A DNA stretch of 64,000 bases from JBFXAF01 sp050184585 (GCA_050184585.1 JBFXAF010000008.1:62001-126000); one strand, 5' to 3'. Counted from the first letter of the stretch, positions 25,326-34,726 are shown. The notes: generated by a model from the sequence alone, not told the origin. Made by a program: numbers and translations.

Positions 25326-25757
25326 ATGGCGAAGAAGGCCGAGAAGAAAGCCGACTACGAACGCGAGCTGCGACGCGCCGGCGTGCGCATCACGCGGCCG
25401 CGCAAGATCATCCTCGCCATCCTGTCGGACACCGGGGGCCATCCGGACGCGCTGGCGATCTACCGGCGCGCGGTCGCCGAGGACGGCTCCATCTCGCTGT
25501 CGACCGTCTACAGGACCATGAAGCTGCTCGAAGGCATGGGCGCCATCCACCGCCACGCCTTCGCGGGCGGGCCCGCGCGGTTCGAGCCCGCCGCCGGCGA
25601 GCACCACGATCACCTCATCGACGTCGAGACCGGCGACGTCATCGAATTCACTTCGCCCAAGATCGAGGAACTGCAGAAGGAGATCGCCCAGTCGCTCGGC
25701 TACGAGATCGTCCATCACCGCTTCGAGATCTACGGCCGCAAGCGGCGCCGGCGCTGA
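25326..25757 (+). CDS. Fur-family metalloregulator, probable manganese regulator Mur
   Basis: A 143-aa winged-helix metal sensor. The DNA-binding part reads ITRPRKIILAILSDTGGHPDAL and SLSTVYRTMKLLEGMGAIHRH, and the metal region EHHDHLIDVETGDVIEF gives histidine and glutamate ligands. There are no CxxC pairs, unlike typical Zur, so it has no structural zinc of that type. It has lysine-rich ends (MAKKAEKKADYE and GRKRRRR). Divergent from the SitABCD-type operon with shared repeats, it likely represses metal uptake when metal is replete. The Mur name is an inference. Confidence 0.86.
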   Translation: MAKKAEKKADYERELRRAGVRITRPRKIILAILSDTGGHPDALAIYRRAVAEDGSISLSTVYRTMKLLEGMGAIHRHAFAGGPARFEPAAGEHHDHLIDVETGDVIEFTSPKIEELQKEIAQSLGYEIVHHRFEIYGRKRRRR

Positions 25758-25791
25758 CGCAAAGTCGTCATACAAATCTGCCATACCAGCG

Positions 25792-25820
25792 TTGACATCG
25801 TACCTGTCGGCCTCTACGAA
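25792..25820 (+). promoter_or_regulatory. possible promoter of the uronate operon
   Basis: TTGACA at 25792-25797, a 17-base spacer and TACGAA at 25815-25820, 26 bases before the uxaC ATG. Just upstream are two similar heptamers, CATACAA (25769) and CATACCA (25782), 13 bases apart, possible regulator contacts. The -10 box is poor. Confidence 0.4.
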
Positions 25821-25846
25821 CGCGGCTCGGCAAGACGATCGGGAGG

Positions 25847-27265
25847 ATGTCGGACTTGCAGGGCCTGCTCGACGACGACCGTCTGTTCCCCGTCGACGCC
25901 ACCCAGCGGCGCATCGCGCGCGCACTGTTCGCGAGCGTCCGCGATCTGCCGATCGTCAGCCCTCACGGCCATACCGACCCCCGCTGGTACGCCGAAAACC
26001 AGGCGTTCCCGGACCCGGCCAATCTCCTCGTCGTTCCCGACCACTATATCTTCCGCATGCTGTTCAGCCAGGGCGTGCCGCTGGAGAGCCTCGGCGTGCC
26101 GCGCGTCGACGGCGGACATGTCGAGACCGACCCGCGCACGATCTGGCGGACCTTCGCCGCGCACTACCGCCTCTTCCGCGGCACGCCGACGAGGATGTGG
26201 CTCGATCACACCTTCGCGACGCTGTTCGGCCTCTACGAGCCGCTTTCGGCGGCGAACGCCGACTTGTACTACGACTGCATCGCCGATTGCCTCGCGCGTG
26301 ACGAATTCCGCCCCCGCGCCCTCTATGAACGCTTCAACATCGAGGTCATCGCCACCACCGACGGCGCGCTCGACGACCTGAAGTGGCACGACATGATCGC
26401 CGCCTCCGGCTGGAAGGGCCGCGTCGTGCCGACCTATCGCCCCGACGCGGCGATCGATCCGGATTTCGAAGGCTTCGCCGCAAATCTCGTGAAGCTCGGC
26501 GAGCTCACGAACTGCGATACCTCGACGTGGAAGGGCTATCTCGACGCGCACCGGGCGCGCCGGGCCTTCTTCAAGTCGCGCGGCGCCACGGCGAGCGACC
26601 ACGGCTTCCCGAGCGCCCGGACCGCCAACCTCTCCGCCGCCGAGGCGGAACGCCTGTTCGGCCGCGTCGCCGCGGGCAAGGCCGACGCCGCCGACGCCGC
26701 CCTCTTCCGCGCCCAGATGCTCACCGAGATGGCCAGGATGAGCGTCGAGGACGGCCTCGTGCTGCAGATCCATCCCGGCTCGTGGCGCAACCATTCGGCC
26801 GGAATCTTTGCCGCCTTCGGCCGCGACAAGGGTTTCGACATTCCGCAGCGCACGGATTACGTCGCGGCGCTGAAACCCATGCTCGACGTCGTCGGGCTCG
26901 AACCCGGCCTCACCGTCATCCTCTTCACCCTCGACGAGAGCGCCTACGCGCGCGAACTCGCGCCGCTCGCCGGCGTCTATCCGGCGCTGCGGCTCGGCCC
27001 GGCCTGGTGGTTCCATGACAGCCCCGAGGGCATGCGCCGCTTCCGCGAGATGACCACGGAGACGGCGGGATTCTACAACACCGTCGGCTTCAACGACGAC
27101 ACGCGCGCCTTTCCGTCGATACCGGCGCGCCACGACATCGCGCGGCGGGTTGATTGCGCCTTCCTGGCGCGGCTCGTCACCGAACACCGGCTCAGGGAGG
27201 ACGAGGCGTTCGAACTGGCCGGCGAACTTGCCCATACGCTCGCAAGAAAGGCGTATCGGCTCTGA
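25847..27265 (+). CDS. uxaC: glucuronate isomerase
   Basis: Isomerises D-glucuronate to fructuronate and D-galacturonate to tagaturonate, the first step of hexuronate breakdown. At 472 aa it is the normal length. The metal-site motif SPHGHTDPRWYAEN, the segment DHYIFRMLFSQGV, and the late GPAWWFHDSPEGMRRFRE are visible. A GGGAGG ribosome binding site precedes ATG 25847. It heads an operon with a TRAP transporter and kduI/kduD, so uronates brought in by the transporter are the likely substrates. Confidence 0.95.
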   Translation: MSDLQGLLDDDRLFPVDATQRRIARALFASVRDLPIVSPHGHTDPRWYAENQAFPDPANLLVVPDHYIFRMLFSQGVPLESLGVPRVDGGHVETDPRTIWRTFAAHYRLFRGTPTRMWLDHTFATLFGLYEPLSAANADLYYDCIADCLARDEFRPRALYERFNIEVIATTDGALDDLKWHDMIAASGWKGRVVPTYRPDAAIDPDFEGFAANLVKLGELTNCDTSTWKGYLDAHRARRAFFKSRGATASDHGFPSARTANLSAAEAERLFGRVAAGKADAADAALFRAQMLTEMARMSVEDGLVLQIHPGSWRNHSAGIFAAFGRDKGFDIPQRTDYVAALKPMLDVVGLEPGLTVILFTLDESAYARELAPLAGVYPALRLGPAWWFHDSPEGMRRFREMTTETAGFYNTVGFNDDTRAFPSIPARHDIARRVDCAFLARLVTEHRLREDEAFELAGELAHTLARKAYRL

Positions 27266-27301
27266 GTGGGCGCCAATGCCCGAACGAAACGGGAGGTATC
27301 A

Positions 27302-28279
27302 ATGCTGCATTTCTCGAAACTCGCGACAGCCGCCGCGCTGGCGGCCTCGCTCATGGCCGGAGCGGCCAGCGCCCAGACGGTGTTGCGCTCGTCCGACACG
27401 CATCCCGACGGCTATCCGACCGTCGAGGCCGTGAAGTACTTCGGCGAACTGGTGAAGGAACGCACCCAGGGCCGCTATTCGGTCGAGGTCTATCACTCGG
27501 CCCAGCTCGGCCAGGAGGCCGACACGATCGAGCAGGTGCGCTCGGGCGTGCTGGATCTGAACCGCGTCTCGATGGCGCCGTGGAACAGCCTCGTGCCGCT
27601 GACCAAGATCCCCTCGCTTCCGTATCTCTTCACCTCCCCCGAACACTCGCGCAAGGTCATGGCGGGCGACATCGGCAAGGAAGTGGCGGCCGGCTTCGAG
27701 GAGCACGGCGTCGTCGTCATCGCCTTCTACGACGGCGGCGCGCGCTCGTTCTACAACTCCAAGAAGCCCGTCAACTCGCTGGCGGATCTCGCCGGCCAGA
27801 AGTATCGCGTCATCCAGTCCGACGTGTTCGTCGACATGGTCGCCGCGCTCGGCGCGACGGCCACCCCGATGCCTTATGGCGAAGTCTATTCCGGCATCGA
27901 GACGGGCGTCATCGACGGCGCCGAGAACAACTTCCCGAGCTATGAGTCGGCGAAGCATTTCGAGGTGGCCAAGCACTACTCGCTCGACGAGCACACCATC
28001 GTTCCGGAGGTCTTCGTCATGTCGAAGATGGCCTGGGACAAGCTCAGCGACGAGGACAAGGCGATCTTCATGCAGGCCGGCGCCGAGTCGATGGAGAAGC
28101 AGTGGGAGCTGTGGGACGCCCGCGTCGCGGCGTCGCGCAAGATCGTCGAGGATGCGGGCTCGATGATCACCACGCCCGAAAAGCAGCCCTTCATCGACGC
28201 GATGAAGCCGGTCTATGACAAGTATGTCAACACGCCGGAACTCAAGGACTTCGTCGCCCGCATCCAGGCGGTGAAGTAG
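27302..28279 (+). CDS. dctP: TRAP transporter substrate-binding protein (DctP family)
   Basis: Periplasmic receptor of 325 aa with a signal peptide cleaved after ASAQ. The conserved core includes VEVYHSAQLGQEADTIEQV, SLPYLFTSPEHSRKV, the substrate-contacting arginine region KYRVIQSDVFVDM and PYGEVYSGIETGVIDGAENN. ATG 27302 follows GGGAGG. Its place among uxaC and kduI/kduD genes points to a uronate or unsaturated uronate ligand. It is followed by two hairpins before the membrane genes. Confidence 0.92.
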   Translation: MLHFSKLATAAALAASLMAGAASAQTVLRSSDTHPDGYPTVEAVKYFGELVKERTQGRYSVEVYHSAQLGQEADTIEQVRSGVLDLNRVSMAPWNSLVPLTKIPSLPYLFTSPEHSRKVMAGDIGKEVAAGFEEHGVVVIAFYDGGARSFYNSKKPVNSLADLAGQKYRVIQSDVFVDMVAALGATATPMPYGEVYSGIETGVIDGAENNFPSYESAKHFEVAKHYSLDEHTIVPEVFVMSKMAWDKLSDEDKAIFMQAGAESMEKQWELWDARVAASRKIVEDAGSMITTPEKQPFIDAMKPVYDKYVNTPELKDFVARIQAVK

Positions 28280-28292
28280 TCCGCGGGAGAAC

Positions 28293-28345
28293 GGCCGCCG
28301 CCGTCGCGGCGGCCATGCATCACGGGGCCGGTTCCGGCCGGCCCC
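28293..28345 (+). terminator. tandem hairpins between dctP and dctQ
   Basis: Stem 1 pairs GGCCGCCGC (28293-28301) with 28306-28314 across a 4-base loop. Stem 2 pairs GGGGCCGG (28324-28331) with 28338-28345. No T-run follows, so they more likely stabilise the dctP message and damp expression of the membrane genes than end transcription fully. Confidence 0.6.
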
Positions 28346-28366
28346 GACCGACGCGAGTTGAAGCCA

Positions 28367-28960
28367 ATGTCCCAGCACCAGTCGACCGAAAGCTCCGCGC
28401 GGCTCGAGCGACGCCCGGCGCTCGCCGCGATCGGACGATCGCTGTCGGCCCTGTCGACTGGCGCGCTCTATGCCGCCGGGGCCGGCCTCGTCGCCATGTC
28501 GGTGATCGTGTTCTGGCAGGTGTTCATGCGCTATGTCCTCAACTGGGGTCAGGCGTGGACCGAACTCTCCTCGATCATGATCATGAGCTGGTTCATCTTT
28601 CTCGGCGCCGCCGTCGGCGTGCGTGAGAACTTCCACCTCGGCTTCGACGTCCTGCTCTACGTGCTGCCTGCCGGATCGAAGAAGGTGCTGCGTACCATTT
28701 CCGACGTCGTGGTGCTCTCCTTCGCCATCGGCATGGTCTATTACGGCGTCGTCCTGATGCGGCTCCAATGGGCCGAGGTCATGCCCTCGCTCGGCATCTC
28801 CGGCGCTTTCCGCTACCTGCCGCTGACCGTCGGCGGCGTGCTCATCGCGCTGTTCACGCTCGAACGCATCGTGCTGCGCTGGTCCGGCGTCGACGTCGAC
28901 CGCGATCATCACGACGAGGCCGATCTCGTCGATCCCCAAGCCGCCGCGAAGGATATCTAA
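28367..28960 (+). CDS. dctQ: TRAP transporter small permease (DctQ family)
   Basis: A 197-aa protein with four predicted membrane helices: GALYAAGAGLVAMSVIVFW, the segment around SIMIMSWFIFLGAAVGV, VVVLSFAIGMVYYGVVL, and LPLTVGGVLIALFTLERI. The motif VRENFHLGFD is characteristic of DctQ. I take ATG 28367; an in-frame TTG at 28358 is possible. The stop shares one base with the dctM start, so the two are coupled. Confidence 0.9.
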   Translation: MSQHQSTESSARLERRPALAAIGRSLSALSTGALYAAGAGLVAMSVIVFWQVFMRYVLNWGQAWTELSSIMIMSWFIFLGAAVGVRENFHLGFDVLLYVLPAGSKKVLRTISDVVVLSFAIGMVYYGVVLMRLQWAEVMPSLGISGAFRYLPLTVGGVLIALFTLERIVLRWSGVDVDRDHHDEADLVDPQAAAKDI

Positions 28961-30240
28961 TGGCCGCGCTCATCCTCTTCGGCGTTTTCACCGTCCTGAT
29001 GCTGATCGGCACGCCGATCGCGTTCTGCCTCGGCGCGGCGAGCTTTGCCACGATCCTCTACATGGGCCTGCCGCCGCTGGTGATCTTCCAGCAGATGAAT
29101 TCCGGCATGAGCGTCTTCACGCTGCTCGCCATCCCCTTCTTCATCTACGCCGGCGACCTGATGGTGCGTGGCGGCATCGCCCAACGCATCGTCAATTTCG
29201 CGGGTTCGCTCGTCGGCCATCTTCGCGGCGGCCTCGGCCAGGTCAACATCACCGCGTCGACCCTGTTCGGCGGCATCTCGGGTTCGGCGGTCGCGGAAGC
29301 CGCGGCGGTCGGCGGGCTGATGATCCCGCAGATGAAGGCGCGCGGCTATGGCGCGGACTACGCCGTCAACGTGACCTCGATGGCGGCGCTGATCGCGCTC
29401 CTCCTGCCGCCCTCCCACAACATGATCATCTATTCCATCTCGGCCGGCGGAAAGATCTCGATCGCCGACCTGTTCACCGCCGGCATCATCCCCGGCCTGC
29501 TCTTCGCCGCCTCGCTGATGGTCACGGCCTACTTCGTCGCCCGCAGCCGCGGCTATCCGACCGAGCCCTTCCCCGGCTTCGCCAGGGTCGGCTGGTTCTT
29601 CATCAATTCGTTGCCCGGCCTGCTGCTCATAGCCATCATCTTCGGCGGCGTGCGCTCGGGCGTCTTCACGGCGACGGAAAGCTCATGCATCGCGGTGTTC
29701 TACGCACTGCTGGTGACGCTGACCGTCTATCGCTCGATGCGCTGGCGCGACTTCGTCGACGCCACGCTCGGCGCGGTGCGCACCACGGCGATGGTGCTGC
29801 TGATCATCGGTACGGCCGCGTCCTTCGCATGGCTGATGGCCTATCTGCGCATCCCGGCCGCGCTGATCGACTGGATGGGCACGATCTCGCAGAACCCGAT
29901 CGTTATCCTGCTGCTGATCAACCTGCTTCTGCTCCTGCTCGGCACGTTCATGGACATGGGGCCGACCATCATCATCGCCACGCCGATCTTTCTTCCAGTC
30001 GCGGTGCATTACGGGGTCGACCCGGTGCATTTCGGCGTGATCATGATCCTCAACCTCGGCATCGGTCTCAACACGCCGCCGGTCGGAGCCGTGCAGTTCG
30101 TGGCCTGCGCCGTCGCCAAGATATCGGTGTGGGAGGCCATGCGTTCGATCTGGCCGTTCTACCTTGCCGGCGTCGCCGTGCTCGGGCTGGTCACCTACGT
30201 TCCCGCCATCTCGTTGTGGCTGCCGGCGGCTTTCAAGTGA
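28960..30240 (+). CDS. dctM: TRAP transporter large permease (DctM family)
   Basis: A 426-aa membrane protein with about 12 helices that carries the sodium-coupled transport path. Family landmarks include LLAIPFFIYAGDLMVRGGI, the re-entrant loop FGGISGSAVAEAAAVG, the segment LLPPSHNMIIYS, and GLNTPPVGAVQFVACAVAKIS near the end. It starts at ATG 28960, overlapping the dctQ stop. Confidence 0.93.
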   Translation: MAALILFGVFTVLMLIGTPIAFCLGAASFATILYMGLPPLVIFQQMNSGMSVFTLLAIPFFIYAGDLMVRGGIAQRIVNFAGSLVGHLRGGLGQVNITASTLFGGISGSAVAEAAAVGGLMIPQMKARGYGADYAVNVTSMAALIALLLPPSHNMIIYSISAGGKISIADLFTAGIIPGLLFAASLMVTAYFVARSRGYPTEPFPGFARVGWFFINSLPGLLLIAIIFGGVRSGVFTATESSCIAVFYALLVTLTVYRSMRWRDFVDATLGAVRTTAMVLLIIGTAASFAWLMAYLRIPAALIDWMGTISQNPIVILLLINLLLLLLGTFMDMGPTIIIATPIFLPVAVHYGVDPVHFGVIMILNLGIGLNTPPVGAVQFVACAVAKISVWEAMRSIWPFYLAGVAVLGLVTYVPAISLWLPAAFK

Positions 30241-30247
30241 GCTTGCC

Positions 30248-31084
30248 ATGACCGCGCGCGCGACGATCGACCAGGCCTCTCGGCGAAAACCGCGGCTCGC
30301 CGACCGCATGGCGGACGGACTGCGTGGAAAGATCGTCGCCGGAAAGCTGGCGCCCGGCGCGAAGCTTCCCGCCGAGCACCGGCTCGCCGAGGAATACGGC
30401 GTCAGCCGCACCGTCGTTCGCGAGGCGGTGGCGCGACTCTCTGCCGACGGTCTGGTGCATGCCCGCCAGGGCGCCGGGGTGTTCGTCACCGACCGCGCAT
30501 CGGCGCTGGCGGACGGCATGTTCTCCGAGATCGGAAAGAAGATCTCGATGGTGCTCAACGTTCTCGAAGTTCGCATGGCCATCGAGATGGAGTCGGCAGC
30601 GCTCGCCGCGCAGCGGCGCTCACCCTCGCAGGCGGCGGACATCGTCGCCGCGTACCGCACCTTCGATGCACTGCTCGAGCGCGGCGAATCCACCGGCTCC
30701 GCCGATTTCGCCTTCCATCGAGCGATCGCGACTGCCACCAACAACCCGTTCTACGTCGAGATCCTCGACGCGCTGGGTCTGCGGGCGATCCCGCGCGAAT
30801 TGGTCACCACCATATCGGAAGAACTCAGACGGGTGCCTGAGTACCAGGTCCTACTGCAGGCCGAGCACCGCGAGATCGTCAACGCGATCTCGGCCGGCGA
30901 TCCGGAGGCGGCGCGCCAGGCGATGCGAAATCACCTGTCGGCCAGCCAGCACCGATACATGATGGTCAACGAGCGGCGCTACCAGGGGCTCCTCGAGAGC
31001 GCCGACCTGCATGACGCCTTCGTCAGGCAGGGGATACCCACGTCGCAATCCATTTCCCGCGAAGATCGAAAAGGAAACGCATGA
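30248..31084 (+). CDS. FadR/GntR-family transcriptional regulator
   Basis: A 278-aa regulator. The N-terminal winged helix contains LPAEHRLAEEYGVSRTVVRE and DGLVHARQGAGVFV; the C-terminal FCD-type all-helical ligand domain has SADFAFHRAIATATNN and QAEHREIVNAISAGD, whose aspartate and histidines usually bind metal and ligand. It sits inside the uronate operon, seven bases after dctM, and overlaps kduI by four bases, so it probably responds to a pathway intermediate and controls this operon. Confidence 0.9.
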   Translation: MTARATIDQASRRKPRLADRMADGLRGKIVAGKLAPGAKLPAEHRLAEEYGVSRTVVREAVARLSADGLVHARQGAGVFVTDRASALADGMFSEIGKKISMVLNVLEVRMAIEMESAALAAQRRSPSQAADIVAAYRTFDALLERGESTGSADFAFHRAIATATNNPFYVEILDALGLRAIPRELVTTISEELRRVPEYQVLLQAEHREIVNAISAGDPEAARQAMRNHLSASQHRYMMVNERRYQGLLESADLHDAFVRQGIPTSQSISREDRKGNA

Positions 31085-31917
31085 ACATCGAGACCCGGTG
31101 GGCAGTCGACCCCGAAACCGCGCGCGGCTACGACACGCAACGTCTGCGGCAGGCCTTCCTGATCGACGACCTGTTCAGGAGTGGCGAGGTCCGGATGACC
31201 TATTCCCACCTCGACCGGATGACGGTGGGCGGCGCGATGCCGTCCGGCGGCGCACTTGCCCTCGCGACGGCAAGGCAGACCGGTACCGAACATTTCCTCG
31301 ATCGTCGCGAGATGACCGTGGTCAGTGTCGGTGGAAGCGGGAGGGTGTTCGCGGGCGGTGAACGGTTCGCCATGGGTCACCGCGATATGCTCTATCTCGG
31401 CATGGGTTCTCGGGATGTCAGCTTCGCGAGCGACGATGCCGGAGACCCCGCGAAGTTCTACCTGCTTTCGGCACCGGCGCACCGGACCTTCCCGTCCCGG
31501 CTCATCAAGATCGGCGAGGCGAAGCGCCTTGACCTCGGCGCGCAGAAGACATCCAACGAGCGGTCGATCTTCCAGTTCGTGCACCCCGACGTGATGGAAT
31601 CCTGCCAGCTTGTGGTCGGCATGACGGTGCTCGCCGAAGGCTCGGTCTGGAACACCATGCCCTGCCATGTGCATGACCGGCGCTCGGAGGCCTATCTCTA
31701 TTTCGGCCTGCCCGACGGCCAGCGCGTCTTCCATTTCATGGGCGAGCCGCAGGAGACCCGCCATCTGGTCGTCGCCAACGAGCAGGCGATCCTGTCGCCC
31801 GGCTGGTCGATTCATTCCGGCGCCGGCACGTCCAATTACACCTTCGTGTGGGCGATGGCCGGGGACAATGTCGACTACCGCGATGTCGACGCCGTCGCCA
31901 TCGAGACGCTCAAGTGA
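31081..31917 (+). CDS. kduI: 5-dehydro-4-deoxy-D-glucuronate isomerase
   Basis: Isomerises 5-keto-4-deoxyuronate to 3-deoxy-D-glycero-2,5-hexodiulosonate in the breakdown of unsaturated uronates from pectin or other polyuronides. It is 278 aa, exactly the family length. The cupin metal ligands lie in NTMPCHVHDRRSEAYLYF and NWSIHSG-like WSIHSGAGTSNYTFVWAM. The start overlaps the regulator's stop (ATGA) and the stop overlaps the kduD GTG. Confidence 0.95.
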   Translation: MNIETRWAVDPETARGYDTQRLRQAFLIDDLFRSGEVRMTYSHLDRMTVGGAMPSGGALALATARQTGTEHFLDRREMTVVSVGGSGRVFAGGERFAMGHRDMLYLGMGSRDVSFASDDAGDPAKFYLLSAPAHRTFPSRLIKIGEAKRLDLGAQKTSNERSIFQFVHPDVMESCQLVVGMTVLAEGSVWNTMPCHVHDRRSEAYLYFGLPDGQRVFHFMGEPQETRHLVVANEQAILSPGWSIHSGAGTSNYTFVWAMAGDNVDYRDVDAVAIETLK

Positions 31918-32672
31918 GCGGTCCGTTCGATCTCGCCGGGAAGCGCGCGCTGGTCACCGGCGCCAATACCGGCATCGGACAGGGCATAGCCCTGGCGCTC
32001 GCCGAGGCCGGCGCGGAGATCGTCGCCGTGGGGCGTTCGTCGATGGCGGACACCGAGGCCCGGGTCGCGGCGGCCGGAGGGAGAATCGCGACGATTGCCG
32101 CCGACCTCTCCGACCGAGGCGCCGTCTCGACGCTTGTCGATCAGGCGTGGGACGCTCATGGCCCCATCGACATCCTCGTCAACAATGCCGGGATCATCCG
32201 GCGCAAGGACGCCGTGGACTTCACCGAAGCCGACTGGGACGCGGTGATCGACCTCAACCTCAAGGCCGTGTTCTTTCTTTGCCAGGCGCTCGCGCGCCGC
32301 GTGATCGCCGAAGGCCGGCCGGGCAAGATCGTCAACGTCGCGTCCCTGCTCTCCTTCCAGGGCGGCATTCGCGTCGCGTCCTACACCGCTTCCAAGAGCG
32401 GTCTCGCCGGCATGACACGGCTCCTCGCCAACGAATGGGCGTCGAAGGGCATCAACGTCAACGCCATCGCGCCGGGCTACATCGAGACCAACAACACCGA
32501 GGCGCTGCGCGCGGACCCGGATCGCAGCACCGACATCTTGAAGCGCATTCCCGCCGGCCGCTGGGGCAGGCCCGAGGACATCGGCGGCACGGCCGTCTAT
32601 CTGGCAAGCGCGGCATCCGACTACGTCAACGGGTCGGTGCTGGCGGTCGACGGGGGGTGGCTGGCGCGATGA
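31914..32672 (+). CDS. kduD: 2-dehydro-3-deoxy-D-gluconate 5-dehydrogenase
   Basis: A short-chain dehydrogenase of 252 aa that reduces the kduI product to 2-keto-3-deoxygluconate. The cofactor motif is VTGANTGIGQGIA, the structural NNAG is in LVNNAGI, the catalytic serine precedes YTASK (Y and K), and the C-terminal IAPGYIETNNTEALR is typical of KduD. GTG 31914 overlaps the kduI stop. Confidence 0.93.
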   Translation: MSGPFDLAGKRALVTGANTGIGQGIALALAEAGAEIVAVGRSSMADTEARVAAAGGRIATIAADLSDRGAVSTLVDQAWDAHGPIDILVNNAGIIRRKDAVDFTEADWDAVIDLNLKAVFFLCQALARRVIAEGRPGKIVNVASLLSFQGGIRVASYTASKSGLAGMTRLLANEWASKGINVNAIAPGYIETNNTEALRADPDRSTDILKRIPAGRWGRPEDIGGTAVYLASAASDYVNGSVLAVDGGWLAR

Positions 32673-33022
32673 ACGGAGGCGCGGCGATGGATAGTCCGGT
32701 CTTCAAGGGTGCGGCCGAGGGCGAGTGGACGCCGACCGAACCTGGCGTCAAGCGTCGCATCCTCACCCACAACGCCGCGATGATGATCGTCGAGGTGGTC
32801 TTCGAGAAGGGCGCGGTCGGCTCGCTGCACAGCCATCCGCACGTCCAGGCGAGCTATGTCGCCGACGGGGTCTTCGACGTGACCGTCTCGGGCAAGACGC
32901 AGCGCCTGGAAAAGGGCGGTTCCTTCCTCGCGCCGTCGAACGAAATTCATGGCGTCGTGGCCATAGAGGCCGGCCGCCTGATCGACGCTTTTACGCCGGC
33001 CAGGGCGGAGTTTCTGGGGTAG
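32669..33022 (+). CDS. kdgF: KdgF-like cupin protein
   Basis: A single-domain cupin of 117 aa. The metal motif is in SLHSHPHVQASYV and the second histidine in NEIHGVVA. Relatives named KdgF convert 4,5-unsaturated monouronates to the linear keto form, which feeds KduI. It overlaps the kduD stop (ATGA) and closes the operon, so the role fits, though cupins of this size are diverse and the name is by context. Confidence 0.78.
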   Translation: MNGGAAMDSPVFKGAAEGEWTPTEPGVKRRILTHNAAMMIVEVVFEKGAVGSLHSHPHVQASYVADGVFDVTVSGKTQRLEKGGSFLAPSNEIHGVVAIEAGRLIDAFTPARAEFLG

Positions 33023-33037
33023 CGCAATCCATATCCG

Positions 33038-33168
33038 GCCCCCTCCACCGCCTTCGGCGGTCCCCCTCCCCCGCTTCGCAGGGGAGGATCAAGCGCTGCG
33101 GCCGCCCGTGACCTGGATCCTCCTCCGTTTACGGGGGAGGGGGACCGCCGGAGGCGGTGGAGGGGGCG
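33038..33168. repeat. palindromic intergenic repeat (C/G-run family), copy 3
   Basis: Follows the kdgF-like gene. It opens with GCCCCCTCCACCGCC and closes with GGCGGTGGAGGGGGC, giving a perfect outer stem, with C-run hairpins inside. Its first 51 bases equal 22104-22154. It may double as the end of the uronate transcript. Confidence 0.8.
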
Positions 33169-33310
33169 GCCTTGCGATCCAGAGGAGCTCCCGCCCTCCA
33201 CGGAGCATTGTGATTTCCCCGCACCGCGTTGACGGATCGCTTCGCCCGCGTCCATCATCATGGCGGTGCGCCGGACGCGCCTAGAAAAGACGACCCGACG
33301 GGATGGAAAC

Positions 33311-34726
33311 ATGGACAAGGCGGACATCGGCCTGATCGGCCTCGGCGTGATGGGCTCGAACCTCGCGCTCAACATCGCCGAGAACGGGCACCGCATCGCG
33401 GTCTTCAACCGCACTGCGGCGCGCACCGACGCCTTCGTGAAGAACGCCGGCGAGCTGGCGTCCCGGATCGTGCCCTGCCACACGATCGAGGCGCTGGCCG
33501 AGGCGATCCGCCCTCCTCGTCCGATCATCATCATGGTGCAGGCGGGCGCGGCGGTCGACGAGCAGATCGCGCTCCTACGCAGCGTTCTGTCGGCGCATGA
33601 CATCATCATCGACGCCGGCAACGCCAACTTCCGCGACACGGTGCGACGCTTCGCCGAACTCGAAGGCACCGGGCTCACCTTCATCGGCATGGGCGTGTCC
33701 GGCGGCGAGGAAGGCGCCAGGCACGGTCCCTCGATCATGGTCGGCGGCGCCCAGGAATCATGGACGCGCGTCGAGCCCGTGCTCACCGCCATCTCGGCCA
33801 AGTACGAGGGCGAGGCCTGCGCGGCCTGGCTCGGGACCGGCGGCGCCGGCCACTTCGTCAAGACCATCCACAACGGCATCGAATACGCCGACATGCAGAT
33901 GATCGCCGAGATCTACGGCATCCTGCGCGACGGACACGCCATGGGCGCGAAGGAGATCGCGCCGGTCTTCTCGAAATGGAACGAGGGACGGCTCAACTCC
34001 TACCTGATCGAGATTTCAGCGACCGTACTCGCCGCCGACGATGCCGAGAGCGCCAGGCCGATCGTCGACATGATCCTCGACCGCGCCGGCCAGAAGGGCA
34101 CGGGCAAGTGGTCGGTGATCGAGGCGCAGACGCTCGGCATACCGGCGACCGGCATCGAGGCGGCCGTCGCCGCGCGCGTGCTCTCCTCCATGAAGACCGA
34201 GCGCGAGGCCGCGGAGAAAGTCTACGGCGCGATCCCCACGGGCACGCTGCCGAAGCCCAGCGCTTCCGCTTTGACCGAGCTGGAGTTCGCGCTCTTCGCC
34301 GGCAAGATCGCGGCCTATGCGCAGGGCTTCGCCGTGATGGCCGCCGCATCGCAGGCGTTCGGCTGGGGCCTGCCCCTTCCGACCGTCGCCAAGATCTGGC
34401 GCGCCGGCTGCATCATCCGCTCGCAGTTCCTGGGCCGCATCGCCGACGCGTTCGAAGCCGGCGGCGCGGTCGCCAATCTGATGATGGCCCCTGCCTTCGT
34501 GACGATGATGAAGGAAGCCCACCCGGCGCTGCGCAAGGTCGTCGCCCGGGCGTCCGAGGCGGGGCTGCCTGTCCCGGCGCTGTCGTCGGCGCTGGCCTAT
34601 TTCGATTCCTACCGGCAGGCGCGCGGGACGTCGAACCTCATCCAGGCGCAACGCGATTTCTTCGGCGCGCACGGCTTCGAACGGATCGATGCCGAGGGGG
34701 CGTTCCACGGTCCGTGGGGGTCGTGA
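33311..34726 (+). CDS. gnd: 6-phosphogluconate dehydrogenase, decarboxylating
   Basis: Oxidatively decarboxylates 6-phosphogluconate to ribulose-5-phosphate with NADP. It is 471 aa. The N-terminal Rossmann motif is IGLIGLGVMGSNLALN, followed by IIDAGNANFRDT, the signature GMGVSGGEEGARHGPSIMVGG (read in pieces), the catalytic lysine in HFVKTIHNGIEYADM, and GTGKWSVIEA. ATG 33311 follows GGATGGAAAC. It is separated from the uronate operon by repeat 33038-33168, so it probably has its own promoter. Confidence 0.95.
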   Translation: MDKADIGLIGLGVMGSNLALNIAENGHRIAVFNRTAARTDAFVKNAGELASRIVPCHTIEALAEAIRPPRPIIIMVQAGAAVDEQIALLRSVLSAHDIIIDAGNANFRDTVRRFAELEGTGLTFIGMGVSGGEEGARHGPSIMVGGAQESWTRVEPVLTAISAKYEGEACAAWLGTGGAGHFVKTIHNGIEYADMQMIAEIYGILRDGHAMGAKEIAPVFSKWNEGRLNSYLIEISATVLAADDAESARPIVDMILDRAGQKGTGKWSVIEAQTLGIPATGIEAAVAARVLSSMKTEREAAEKVYGAIPTGTLPKPSASALTELEFALFAGKIAAYAQGFAVMAAASQAFGWGLPLPTVAKIWRAGCIIRSQFLGRIADAFEAGGAVANLMMAPAFVTMMKEAHPALRKVVARASEAGLPVPALSSALAYFDSYRQARGTSNLIQAQRDFFGAHGFERIDAEGAFHGPWGS

